From Oscillospiraceae bacterium (GTDB lineage: Bacteria; Bacillota_A; Clostridia; Oscillospirales; Oscillospiraceae): a stretch of 6,613 bases of DNA. The stretch lies in NCBI GenBank assembly GCA_031265965.1, contig JAISBX010000039.1, positions 1 through 6,613 on the forward strand. Reading direction: 5' to 3'. This document shows, piece by piece, positions 1 to 5,627 of this stretch. The notes under the pieces were generated by a model. It was not told where the DNA came from. It ran no database searches and worked only from the letters and a program-made list of their open reading frames with translations. Both the position numbers and the translations under genes were made by a program. Every line of letters begins with the position of its first letter. Position 1 is the first letter of the stretch.

Positions 1-455
1 CCGAGCACCTGATTTTCCATAAAGGACATGCTGGAACCGCAGAGTATCAAAAACAGCCGGCTGTCCGCGTGGTATTTGTCGATTGCCGCCTGCAGGACGG
101 AGGACACGGACTTGTCGCACTCGGCAAGATAAGGGTACTCGTCGATGGCAAAGACGATCCGCTCGTCCCGCGCGGTTTGAAACACATAGTCGAGCGCCTC
201 GCGGAAAGACGCGAACGGGTTCCTCGGCGCGTCCGGCGCCAGCGCCAAGAGTATCTGATTAGACAAGATTTCCAGATTTTCTTTTAATGTCGATTGCACC
301 GCCACGAAATACACGTTTTTTTTGCCCTTGCAGAATTCATTGATGAGCGTAGTCTTCCCGACGCGCCTGCGCCCGTAAATGACAGGGAATTGGAACCCGT
401 CCCTGTCATAAGCCCTGCCAAGCGCCTCAAGCTCGTCACCTCGCCCCACAAACAT
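1..455 (-). CDS. Archaeal-type AAA+ ATPase (ATPase_2 family), N-terminal part, cut by window edge
   Basis: The first 151 residues of a P-loop ATPase; the 3' end lies outside the window. The start is the ATG at 455-453, preceded by GGAGG (468-464) with 8 nt spacing. The opening MFVGRGDELEAL is typical of ATPase_2 proteins. Walker A is GRRRVGKTT at residues 28-36, Walker B is IVFAIDE at about 100-106, and a sensor-like LILCGSSMSFME lies at 136-147. Family members are usually about 400-480 aa, often with a C-terminal DUF234 or PD-(D/E)XK-like region; whether that is present here cannot be seen. They are common in archaea and anaerobic bacteria, occur in many paralogues, and their cellular role is not established. 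The gene has its own promoter and a palindrome over its -10 box, is AT-richer than the neighbouring gatD, and looks like an independent accessory unit rather than part of the upstream operon. Family assignment is firm; function is unknown. Confidence 0.9.
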   Translation of the reverse strand, partial: MFVGRGDELEALGRAYDRDGFQFPVIYGRRRVGKTTLINEFCKGKKNVYFVAVQSTLKENLEILSNQILLALAPDAPRNPFASFREALDYVFQTARDERIVFAIDEYPYLAECDKSVSSVLQAAIDKYHADSRLFLILCGSSMSFMENQVL

Positions 456-472
456 AAACTAATCCTCCGATT

Positions 473-490
473 ACTAACTGTACGATTAGT
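473..490. promoter_or_regulatory. Palindromic operator candidate at the ATPase promoter
   Basis: ACTAACTGTACGATTAGT is an 18-bp imperfect palindrome: 5-bp outer arms ACTAA/TTAGT and a central GTAC, with 14 of 18 positions symmetric. It overlaps the -10 box of the ATPase promoter and the expected start of transcription, the usual place for a repressor site. The regulator is unknown; autoregulation by the ATPase is only a guess. Confidence 0.5.
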
Positions 491-516
491 ATACCGCGTT
501 TACAAGCCGCCGTCAA
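488..516 (-). promoter_or_regulatory. Sigma-70-type promoter of the ATPase gene
   Basis: On the minus strand the -35 box is TTGACG (516-511), followed by a 17-nt spacer and the -10 box TATACT (493-488). Both boxes are one base from consensus. Transcription would begin near 481, giving a leader of about 25 nt that contains the GGAGG ribosome binding site. This supports separate expression of the ATPase from the upstream murT-gatD genes. Confidence 0.8.
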
Positions 517-527
517 GCGCATATAAT
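499..527 (+). promoter_or_regulatory. Opposite-direction promoter candidate interleaved with the ATPase promoter
   Basis: On the plus strand TTTACA (499-504), a 17-nt spacer and a perfect TATAAT (522-527) form a near-consensus promoter. Its boxes interleave with those of the minus-strand ATPase promoter. A transcript from here would start near 533 and run antisense into the 3' end of the gatD-like gene; no credible plus-strand gene lies downstream. It may be real antisense transcription or a chance match in a short AT-rich stretch. Confidence 0.45.
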
Positions 528-580
528 CATAATTGCTTTATGCACAAATACTTGACACACATCATATTTTGGCGGGCTGC

Positions 581-1315
581 TCAATACTCAAACCCCGTCT
601 TCGTGTCCTCGAACTCTCGTAGGCGGGTCTTGTAGGAATCCATTGCGGCGGGCTCGAACGGGAGCTCGGCGGGCGGGGCGCCCATGTCGAGCAGGAGCTT
701 TTTTGTGAAAAGCGGATTCAATATCAGCAGAGGCCCAAGCACGTAGGTGGCCATGAAGTTTGCGCGCCGCAGGCCCGCGCGCGCGTCGCCGGGGCGGCGG
801 CCGGCGCCTCTGACCGTCTCGAACAGGAAATCTTGCGCGCCGTCGGCGGGCGGCGGGGCTTGCGGCGTATTTCCCGTGTCGTAAAGGTGCGAAAAACGGC
901 TTTGGAAGCCGACAATGTCGATATCGCCGTATTTCCCGAGGAAAAGTCCGTTGTATCTGTGCGCCATGTCGCGTCGCGCGTACACGTCGAACAGCCCCAG
1001 GCCTTCAATGCGCGAGCCGTCACCGCAGTCGATATATTTCCCGAATATTTCCAGGGAATTCCCCGTCGCCAGAACCCGCGCGCCAGCGTCTATGCGCGAC
1101 CCGATCTCAGCGCCCAGCGGCGCGAGGGCCGCCGCCGCGCGGGCTTGCCCGCGTTCGGTCATTGAGCCCATGTAGACGAGATCGACTTGTCTGTCCAAAA
1201 ACGCGGGGCGCGCGCGTAACGGGGTGCGCACCGCCTCGGCGTCGGGCAGCGCCCGCAGCAGCAGCTCCGTATTCGCCTGATCCCCGAACAAATTGCAGAG
1301 CTCGGGAAAAAGCAT
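581..1315 (-). CDS. gatD-like: GatD-like class I glutamine amidotransferase domain protein lacking catalytic Cys and His
   Basis: In the family, GatD is the glutaminase subunit that hands ammonia to MurT for amidation of D-Glu in lipid II. From the ATG at 1315 this is 244 aa, a normal GatD length. Family landmarks can be followed: FPELCNLFGDQAN (3-15, usual form YPDLLNLYGDRGN), LATGNSLEIFGKY (82-94, usual form CGGYQLLGKYY), LPGLGLLDLY-like EGLGLFDVY (104-112), IVGFQSRFSHL (134-144, usual form VGFENHSGRT) and ATYVLGPLLILNP (189-201, usual form TYLHGPLLPKNP). Gly85 stands where the nucleophilic Cys should be and Leu193 where the catalytic His should be, so glutamine hydrolysis is not expected. 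It follows murT directly, as in the usual pair. The start is uncertain: the first beta strand (VIE before the ATG) lies upstream, and the only good ribosome binding site points to an ATA at 1327, which would give 248 aa. The fold assignment is good; amidotransferase activity is doubtful. Confidence 0.85.
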   Translation of the reverse strand: MLFPELCNLFGDQANTELLLRALPDAEAVRTPLRARPAFLDRQVDLVYMGSMTERGQARAAAALAPLGAEIGSRIDAGARVLATGNSLEIFGKYIDCGDGSRIEGLGLFDVYARRDMAHRYNGLFLGKYGDIDIVGFQSRFSHLYDTGNTPQAPPPADGAQDFLFETVRGAGRRPGDARAGLRRANFMATYVLGPLLILNPLFTKKLLLDMGAPPAELPFEPAAMDSYKTRLREFEDTKTGFEY

Positions 1316-1323
1316 CTCGATTA

Positions 1324-2721
1324 CTATGGCGCAGTCACCTCCGCAAGACGTTTCGTCTCGGCGCGCACCCGCTCGGCGAGCTCTATCGCGTCCGTCCCGT
1401 ACAGGATGTACACGCTCGAGCCGCGGCGCAGCTCGAGCAGCTCGGGCGCGCGCAGCTCGGAATCCGAGCACCGCAGGCGCTCCTCCGGCACGCCGGCGAA
1501 CAGCAGCCTGTAGTAGTAATCGCGCGCGCGCGGGCCTGTGGCCACGATGCGCGTTATATCGTCCCGATCCAAAAACTCAAAGTCGCAGTCGTAGAGCCAG
1601 CAGACGTTTTCCGACCAGTTTTTTGAGTCGTGGAGATTGTTCATCATTAAAATGAGTTCCTTGTCCCCGGGCCGGGAGCCGACGTAGTCGAAGGCGCGCG
1701 AGCACGCGAGGGCGTTGCGGTCCTTCGCCATCTGCATGACGACTGTGACGTCTCCGGCGCGCTCCTCGCTGTAGCGCGACTCCAATATGCCAACGCCGGC
1801 GTCGAAGCCCTCCCGTATCCGGCTGTGCGTGTACCCGAGCTCGCGCATGACCGCTATCGCCGTCAGTTGGTTGTACACGTTGAACACGCTGTCGCTCAAA
1901 AGCGCGTGCCCGCCCTCGCCGCCCGCGTCGCGCACCGTCATCGTCATGGAGTCAAAATCGACGTCCGCGCCCTCGTAGTCCGGCTCCGGCGAGCGGAAGC
2001 CGCATTCGGGACAGCGCGCGCGCCCTATGTGGTGGTACCGCCTATAGTCGTAGACGAGCTCGCCGTCGCAGGCGGGGCACAGCCGTATGTCGTTTATGCG
2101 GTTCACGCACTGCGTCACGTCGCCCGCCATACGCTCAATGCCGAAATACGCGCGCGGGTTCGACGGCGCCAGTGACGACGAGATGAGGTCGTCGCAGTTT
2201 AGTATGAGCTTCGTCGTCCCGGGCAGCGCGCTCTCGATTATGCCCGCGATATACTCCGGGTGCGCGTTGCGCATTATGGAGTCGCGGAACAGATTGGTTA
2301 TCACGAGATGATCCGGCTTTATAAACGGGAACAGCCGCCGGGCGGACCGCTCGTCGGACTCAAAGACCGCAGTTTGGAATTTGCTCCGCCCCGTTATGCC
2401 GCTCCCGGCGAGCAGCGCCGAGGCTATTCCGGCGGCCGTGTTTGAACCGAGGGCGTTGTTGAGCGTCCTGACGCCGGCTTGCGCCAGCAGATCGATTATA
2501 AGGTTGCAGACCGTGGTCTTGCCGTTTGTGCCCGTGACGGCGATTATCCTGTCCGGCTTGTCCGCGCGCGAGAGAAAGTCCGGACAGAGCCTGAGAGCCA
2601 CGGCTCCGGGCAAATACGACGCGTTGCGCCCGAGCGCGCGCAGCGCGGCGCGCGTGAGCTTCCCTGCCAATAACGCGAGTATGAACCTTATTCTACCCAA
2701 AAGCACACCAGCGCCTTTCAA
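1324..2721 (-). CDS. murT-like: MurT-like Mur ligase family protein (divergent subfamily)
   Basis: MurT is the Mur-ligase-fold, ATP-using subunit that with GatD amidates the alpha-carboxyl of D-Glu in lipid II on the cytoplasmic face of the membrane. This 465-aa protein has the family layout: an N-terminal helix, the P-loop AVTGTNGKTT (61-70), ESDE (121-124), KPDHLVITNLFRD (135-147), LNCDD (174-178), a four-cysteine zinc ribbon (CPAC at 215-218 and CPEC at 237-240, followed by GFRSPEPD), VFNVYNQLTAIAV (279-291) and a DUF1727-type C-terminal domain (about 325-455). Several motifs are altered. The usual FRDQLDRYGE reads FRDSIMRNAHPEY, AFGRxE reads GILESRYSEE, KNPAG reads KDRNALA, and NDxxADGxDxSWxWD reads NNLHDSKNWSENVCWLYD. 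The start is either a TTG (2721) without a clear ribosome binding site or, more likely, a GTG at 2706 preceded by AAAGG with 5-nt spacing (460 aa). The stop TAG overlaps the possible ATA start of the gatD-like gene. The fold is certain; the exact reaction is not. Confidence 0.88.
   Translation of the reverse strand: MKGAGVLLGRIRFILALLAGKLTRAALRALGRNASYLPGAVALRLCPDFLSRADKPDRIIAVTGTNGKTTVCNLIIDLLAQAGVRTLNNALGSNTAAGIASALLAGSGITGRSKFQTAVFESDERSARRLFPFIKPDHLVITNLFRDSIMRNAHPEYIAGIIESALPGTTKLILNCDDLISSSLAPSNPRAYFGIERMAGDVTQCVNRINDIRLCPACDGELVYDYRRYHHIGRARCPECGFRSPEPDYEGADVDFDSMTMTVRDAGGEGGHALLSDSVFNVYNQLTAIAVMRELGYTHSRIREGFDAGVGILESRYSEERAGDVTVVMQMAKDRNALACSRAFDYVGSRPGDKELILMMNNLHDSKNWSENVCWLYDCDFEFLDRDDITRIVATGPRARDYYYRLLFAGVPEERLRCSDSELRAPELLELRRGSSVYILYGTDAIELAERVRAETKRLAEVTAP
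1335..1342 (-). promoter_or_regulatory. Strong ribosome binding site for the gatD-like gene, inside murT
   Basis: GGAGGTGA (1342-1335 on the minus strand) is a perfect anti-Shine-Dalgarno match lying within the last codons of the murT-like gene. It is 19 nt from the first ATG of gatD (too far) but 7 nt from an in-frame ATA (1327-1325) that overlaps the murT TAG stop as ATAG. There is no ATG, GTG or TTG between them. The site therefore points either to an unusual ATA start or to termination-reinitiation on the ATG. Confidence 0.7.
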
Positions 2722-2742
2722 AAAGTCCGCCGCCGCCCGCGG

Positions 2743-3378
2743 TCAGCGGACGCCGGCTTTGCAGCGGCATATTTTAACGCCCTGAGCGTGGAATTTGCGC
2801 TCGTAGTCCGTCATGACCCCGGCGACGCCGTCCTCGTGCAGGTCGCGCGTGACCTCCGAGACCTCAAAGCCGCACTCGCCGAGCTGCCGGAGCGAGAATT
2901 CAAACAGCGGGACGTCGTCGGTCTTGAAGTGTATTTCCCCGCCGGGGCGCAGCGTCCGCCTGTAGAGTTCGAGGAATCCGCGCGAGGTCAGCCGCCGTTT
3001 CGCGTGCCGCGGGCTCGGCCACGGGTCGCAAAAATTTATATATACGCGCCCCAGCTCGCCCTCGCCGAAGAAGTCCGCTATACGGCGCGCGTCGCCCGTT
3101 ATGAAGCGGATATTATCAAGCTCCATCGCGCCGGCGAGTTCAAGCGCCGCTATCTGCGCGTCCGCGACGCGCTCTATCGCCACGAAAAGTATCCCGGGCA
3201 AGCCCTCGGCGGTGCGAACCGTGAAACTGCCCTTACCGCACCCGAGCTCGGCGTATACGTCCTCGTATTTTCCAAACTCGCGCAGCCACCCGCCGCGCAG
3301 CCGCTCCGGTTCAAGCTCACGCAGCCCGGCGCACCGTTCGAGACGCGGTATCAGATTCGGCTTTTTTCTGAGTCTCAA
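2743..3378 (-). CDS. trmB: tRNA (guanine-N7-)-methyltransferase TrmB
   Basis: TrmB transfers a methyl group from S-adenosylmethionine to N7 of G46 in the variable loop of tRNAs. The 211-aa protein is of normal length. Visible motifs are the opening MRLRKKP typical of the family, the SAM-binding ELGCGKGSF (44-52), IER (68-70) at the end of the second strand, NIRFITGDARRI (89-100), the signature INFCDPWPSPRHAKRRL (114-130), HFKTDD (150-155) and the C-terminal TDYERKFHAQG (190-200; usual form T-x-YE-x-KF). The start is a TTG at 3378-3376. I chose it because the family almost always begins MR-x-R, although the ribosome binding site is weak (GAG about 12 nt upstream). It sits 19 nt after ybaB and 21 nt before the murT-like gene, in an apparent operon. 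The position where recR commonly follows ybaB is taken by this gene. Confidence 0.95.
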   Translation of the reverse strand: MRLRKKPNLIPRLERCAGLRELEPERLRGGWLREFGKYEDVYAELGCGKGSFTVRTAEGLPGILFVAIERVADAQIAALELAGAMELDNIRFITGDARRIADFFGEGELGRVYINFCDPWPSPRHAKRRLTSRGFLELYRRTLRPGGEIHFKTDDVPLFEFSLRQLGECGFEVSEVTRDLHEDGVAGVMTDYERKFHAQGVKICRCKAGVR

Positions 3379-3397
3379 TTTCGGATATCAGCTCGCG

Positions 3398-3742
3398 CTA
3401 TAAGCCGATGTTCAGTCCGCCGGTGAGCTTTTTCATGCGCTCGCTCGCGGACTCGTCGGCCTTGCGGATCGCCTCGTTGACCGCCGCTATGACGACGTCC
3501 TGAAGCATCTCCACATCCTCCGGGTCAACCGCTCCGGGGTCTATTTCCAGCGCCGTCAGCTCATGCCTTCCGTTCACCGTCGCCTTCACCGCGCCGCCGC
3601 CCGAGGCCGCGGAAAACGTCTGCTCCTCGATCTCGGTCTGCAGCTTTGCCATATCCGACTGTAGCTTTTGCGCCTGCCGGATCTGGTTCATATTTATACC
3701 GCCGCCGCCGTAAGAACCTCCGCGAAACCCGCCCTTCGCCAT
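3398..3742 (-). CDS. ybaB: YbaB/EbfC family nucleoid-associated protein
   Basis: A small DNA-binding protein of 114 aa from the ATG at 3742; family members form dimers that bind DNA and associate with the nucleoid. It has a glycine-rich N-terminal stretch (MAKGGFRGGSYGGGG), then a helix with MNQIRQAQKLQSDMAKLQTEIEEQTF (18-43), a central sheet (AVKATVNGRHELTALEIDP, 51-69) and a C-terminal helix (DPEDVEMLQDVVIAAVNEAI, 73-92) ending in KLTGGLNIGL, typical of the family. A GTG at 3757 would add five residues, but the ATG gives the usual MAKGGF-type start. It lies 39 nt downstream of dnaX, a pairing conserved across many bacteria; the intervening 39 nt are AT-rich. Recombination or replication-linked roles are often suggested from this neighbourhood but are not settled. 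Confidence 0.94.
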   Translation of the reverse strand: MAKGGFRGGSYGGGGINMNQIRQAQKLQSDMAKLQTEIEEQTFSAASGGGAVKATVNGRHELTALEIDPGAVDPEDVEMLQDVVIAAVNEAIRKADESASERMKKLTGGLNIGL

Positions 3743-3781
3743 AATTCCGTACACCACCGTAATTAAAATATTGAATTGACT

Positions 3782-4858
3782 TTAATCGAGGCAAAGCCCC
3801 GCCACGTATAATTCGGCGGCCAGCTTGCCGTTCAGGCCGCGCGCTATATCCTGCGCGGAACGCGCCGCCGCGTCGAGGCACCGGTACAGATGCTCGCCCG
3901 TGGCTTTGCCCGCGAGCGCGTCGAGCGCCCCGCCGTCGTAGCCGCCGCTGAGCAGGCCCTGTCCGCCGGTAGGCATGAGCTTTACTATGAGACAGTCGCG
4001 CAGCAGACGCGACAGCTCGTCCGTCACGGCCGCCATGTCGCCGCCCGCGTCGTACACCTCGTCGAGCACGCTCAGCGCCCCGGGCGCGTCGCGGTCGAGT
4101 ATTGCGGACGCGAGCCTGACTGTGTTGTTCTCCCCCGCGAGGCCGAGCGCGGCGCGCACGGTCTCCGCGCCGACGTCCCCGCCCGCGGCGCACTGGTCAA
4201 GCAGCGAGAGCGCGTCGCGCATGGAACCGTCCGCGAGCCGCGCGAGCAGCCCCGAGGCGTCCGCGCCGAGCGCGAAGCCCTCCCGGCCCGCCACATATTC
4301 AAGGCGCGCGGCGATATCGGCCGCCGGAATGCGTTTGAACGAGAAGCGCTGACAGCGCGAGACTATCGTGGCGGGGACCTTGTGTACCTCGGTCGTCGCC
4401 AGAATAAATATCAGGTGCTCGGGCGGCTCTTCTAACATCTGCAAGAGCGCGCTGAACGCCTGCGAGGTCATCATGTGTACCTCGTCTATGATATATACGC
4501 GCCGCGCCACCGACGCCGGGGTATACACCACCTCGTCGAGAAGCGACCGGACGTCGTCCACGCGGTTGTTTGACGCGGCGTCCAGCTCGAGCACGTCGAG
4601 TATGGCTCCGCTCTCTATGCCGCGGCACGACGGGCACTCGTTGCACGGGTTCCCGTCCCTCGGCGACTCGCAGTTCACCGCGCGCGCGAGTATCTTGGCG
4701 CACGAGGTCTTGCCCGTGCCACGCGTGCCGACGAACAGATACGCGTGCGAGAGCCGGCCCGACGCCACCTGTCTCTTAAGCGTGCCCGTGACGTGCTCTT
4801 GGCCGGACACGTCGTCGAACGTGCGCGGCCTCCATTTTCTGTAAAGGGCCTGATACAT
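3782..4858 (-). CDS. dnaX: DNA polymerase III clamp-loader subunit gamma/tau, short (gamma-like) form
   Basis: DnaX is the ATPase of the clamp loader that places the beta clamp on DNA. Visible features are the opening MYQALYRKWRPRTFDDVSGQ, Walker A GTRGTGKTS (44-52), the zinc-binding cysteines C63, C72, C75 and C78, Walker B VYIIDEVH (121-128), sensor 1 LATTE (153-157), the arginine finger in VSRCQRF (166-172) and sensor 2 GSMRDALSLLDQ (211-222). The collar domain follows to the end at residue 358. Typical DnaX proteins are about 430 (E. coli gamma) to 560-640 aa, so the tau-specific C-terminal domains that bind the helicase and polymerase are absent. A TAA stop and then ybaB 39 nt later leave no room for them. 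The start ATG at 4858 has a GGGA about 9 nt upstream. The gene follows the SRP RNA gene, as in Bacillus, with no terminator seen between. Identification is certain. Confidence 0.96.
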   Translation of the reverse strand: MYQALYRKWRPRTFDDVSGQEHVTGTLKRQVASGRLSHAYLFVGTRGTGKTSCAKILARAVNCESPRDGNPCNECPSCRGIESGAILDVLELDAASNNRVDDVRSLLDEVVYTPASVARRVYIIDEVHMMTSQAFSALLQMLEEPPEHLIFILATTEVHKVPATIVSRCQRFSFKRIPAADIAARLEYVAGREGFALGADASGLLARLADGSMRDALSLLDQCAAGGDVGAETVRAALGLAGENNTVRLASAILDRDAPGALSVLDEVYDAGGDMAAVTDELSRLLRDCLIVKLMPTGGQGLLSGGYDGGALDALAGKATGEHLYRCLDAAARSAQDIARGLNGKLAAELYVAGLCLD

Positions 4859-4895
4859 AATTTTGATCCCACACTTCCGCGCATCTCCGCGCCGC

Positions 4896-5191
4896 CCTCT
4901 GCTTCAGAGCCCGCGCACCGATCTTTGAAAGCTGCGATATGCCCGTTACCGCGGCAGCCGGCTCGGGGCCGGCCGCCTCGCGGCACACATGGGGTTTCGC
5001 TTAATGCTGCTCGGTTCCCCGCCTGACATGGTTCACGAATCCATGTTGCGCGAGACCGGCCCGTCAACGCTGCTTACCGCGGGCTGACGGCACATCACAG
5101 TTCCTGAGACCGGAATTCATCCCTGCTATAGCGGGTTGCAGGCTACAGGGCACCGCTGACTCCCCGACTAGCGCGGGCTCTGAAACAGAGG
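4896..5191 (-). ncRNA. ffs: Signal recognition particle RNA, large bacterial type with Alu domain
   Basis: About 296 nt on the minus strand, the RNA scaffold of the SRP that binds Ffh and targets membrane proteins. The 5' Alu part contains GCTAGTCGGGGAG, AGCGGTGCCCTGTA and CCTGCAACCCGCTATAGCAGG, closely matching Bacillus scRNA. Helix 8 (5048-4986) contains GTGAACCATGTCAGG, a GGAA tetraloop (5018-5015) closed by GG/CC, and AGCAGCATTAAG, the Ffh-binding internal loop. The ends pair in a long helix: CTCTGTTTCAGAGCCCGCG (5190-5172) with CGCGGGCTCTGAAGCAGAG (4915-4897), 19 pairs including one G-U; weaker pairing may extend it to about 5198/4890. Exact ends are inferred from this pairing. It starts about 20 nt after the rpsI stop and ends about 37 nt before dnaX. 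No promoter or terminator of its own is apparent, so processing from a longer transcript is likely. Confidence 0.95.
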
Positions 5192-5211
5192 AGGGCGCAG
5201 AAAATCGCGCT

Positions 5212-5616
5212 CTATCTCTTTGAGAACTGCGGCGCGCGGCGCGCGGCTTTGAGACCGTACTTCTTGCGCTCCTTCATCCTCGGGTCCCTAGTGAGCAGGC
5301 CGGCCGCCTTGAGGCTCGGGCGGAACGAGTCGTCGATCTGCAGCAGCGCCCGCGCGACGCCGTGGCGTATCGCGCCCGCCTGTCCCGTTACTCCGCCGCC
5401 CGTGACCTTTGCCACTATATCGACCTTGTCCGCGGTTTCAGTCGTGTTAAGCGGCTGGCGGACGAGCAGCTTGAGCGTCTCCAGCCCGAAGTAGTCGTCG
5501 ATATCCCTGCCGTTTATCGTTATCGCACCGGTGCCTCCGGGGAACACGTGGACCCGCGCCACCGAGGACTTCCTTCTGCCCGTGCCGTATACATACGGTT
5601 TTTTACTTGTGTACAT
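5212..5616 (-). CDS. rpsI: 30S ribosomal protein S9 (uS9)
   Basis: A small-subunit protein located in the head of the 30S particle, with a C-terminal tail that reaches the P-site tRNA. The 134-aa sequence shows [13 protein letters not shown] (10-22), [12 protein letters not shown] (27-38), the segment [22 protein letters not shown] (71-92) and [27 protein letters not shown] at the end, including the universal terminal SKR. The ATG at 5616 has a GGGGG ribosome binding site (5628-5624) with 7-nt spacing; this site overlaps the last base of the rplM stop region, so the two genes are tightly coupled. Nothing is unusual in the protein. Confidence 0.98.
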   Translation of the reverse strand: MYTSKKPYVYGTGRRKSSVARVHVFPGGTGAITINGRDIDDYFGLETLKLLVRQPLNTTETADKVDIVAKVTGGGVTGQAGAIRHGVARALLQIDDSFRPSLKAAGLLTRDPRMKERKKYGLKAARRAPQFSKR

Positions 5617-5627
5617 ACACTATCCCC

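Noticed and set aside
552..557. Perfect TTGACA on the plus strand
   Set aside because: No acceptable -10 box 16-18 nt downstream; the sequence there is GC-rich and enters the gatD 3' end.
294..635. Plus-strand open frame spanning the ATPase start and the promoter region
   Set aside because: It lies antisense to the ATPase N-terminus, which has clear Walker motifs, and its product shows no family features.
2788..3426. Long plus-strand open frame of about 212 codons
   Set aside because: It is the mirror of trmB in GC-rich DNA. The minus-strand product matches TrmB motif by motif, while the plus-strand product resembles no family and has no ribosome binding site.
3743..3781. AT-rich gap between dnaX and ybaB as a separate promoter
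   Set aside because: It contains AT-rich -10-like strings but no -35 box at proper spacing on the minus strand.
3561..4193. Minus-strand open frame of about 210 codons across the dnaX 3' end and ybaB, in another frame
   Set aside because: Arginine- and glycine-rich composition typical of an out-of-frame reading of GC-rich genes; dnaX and ybaB in the correct frames are certain.
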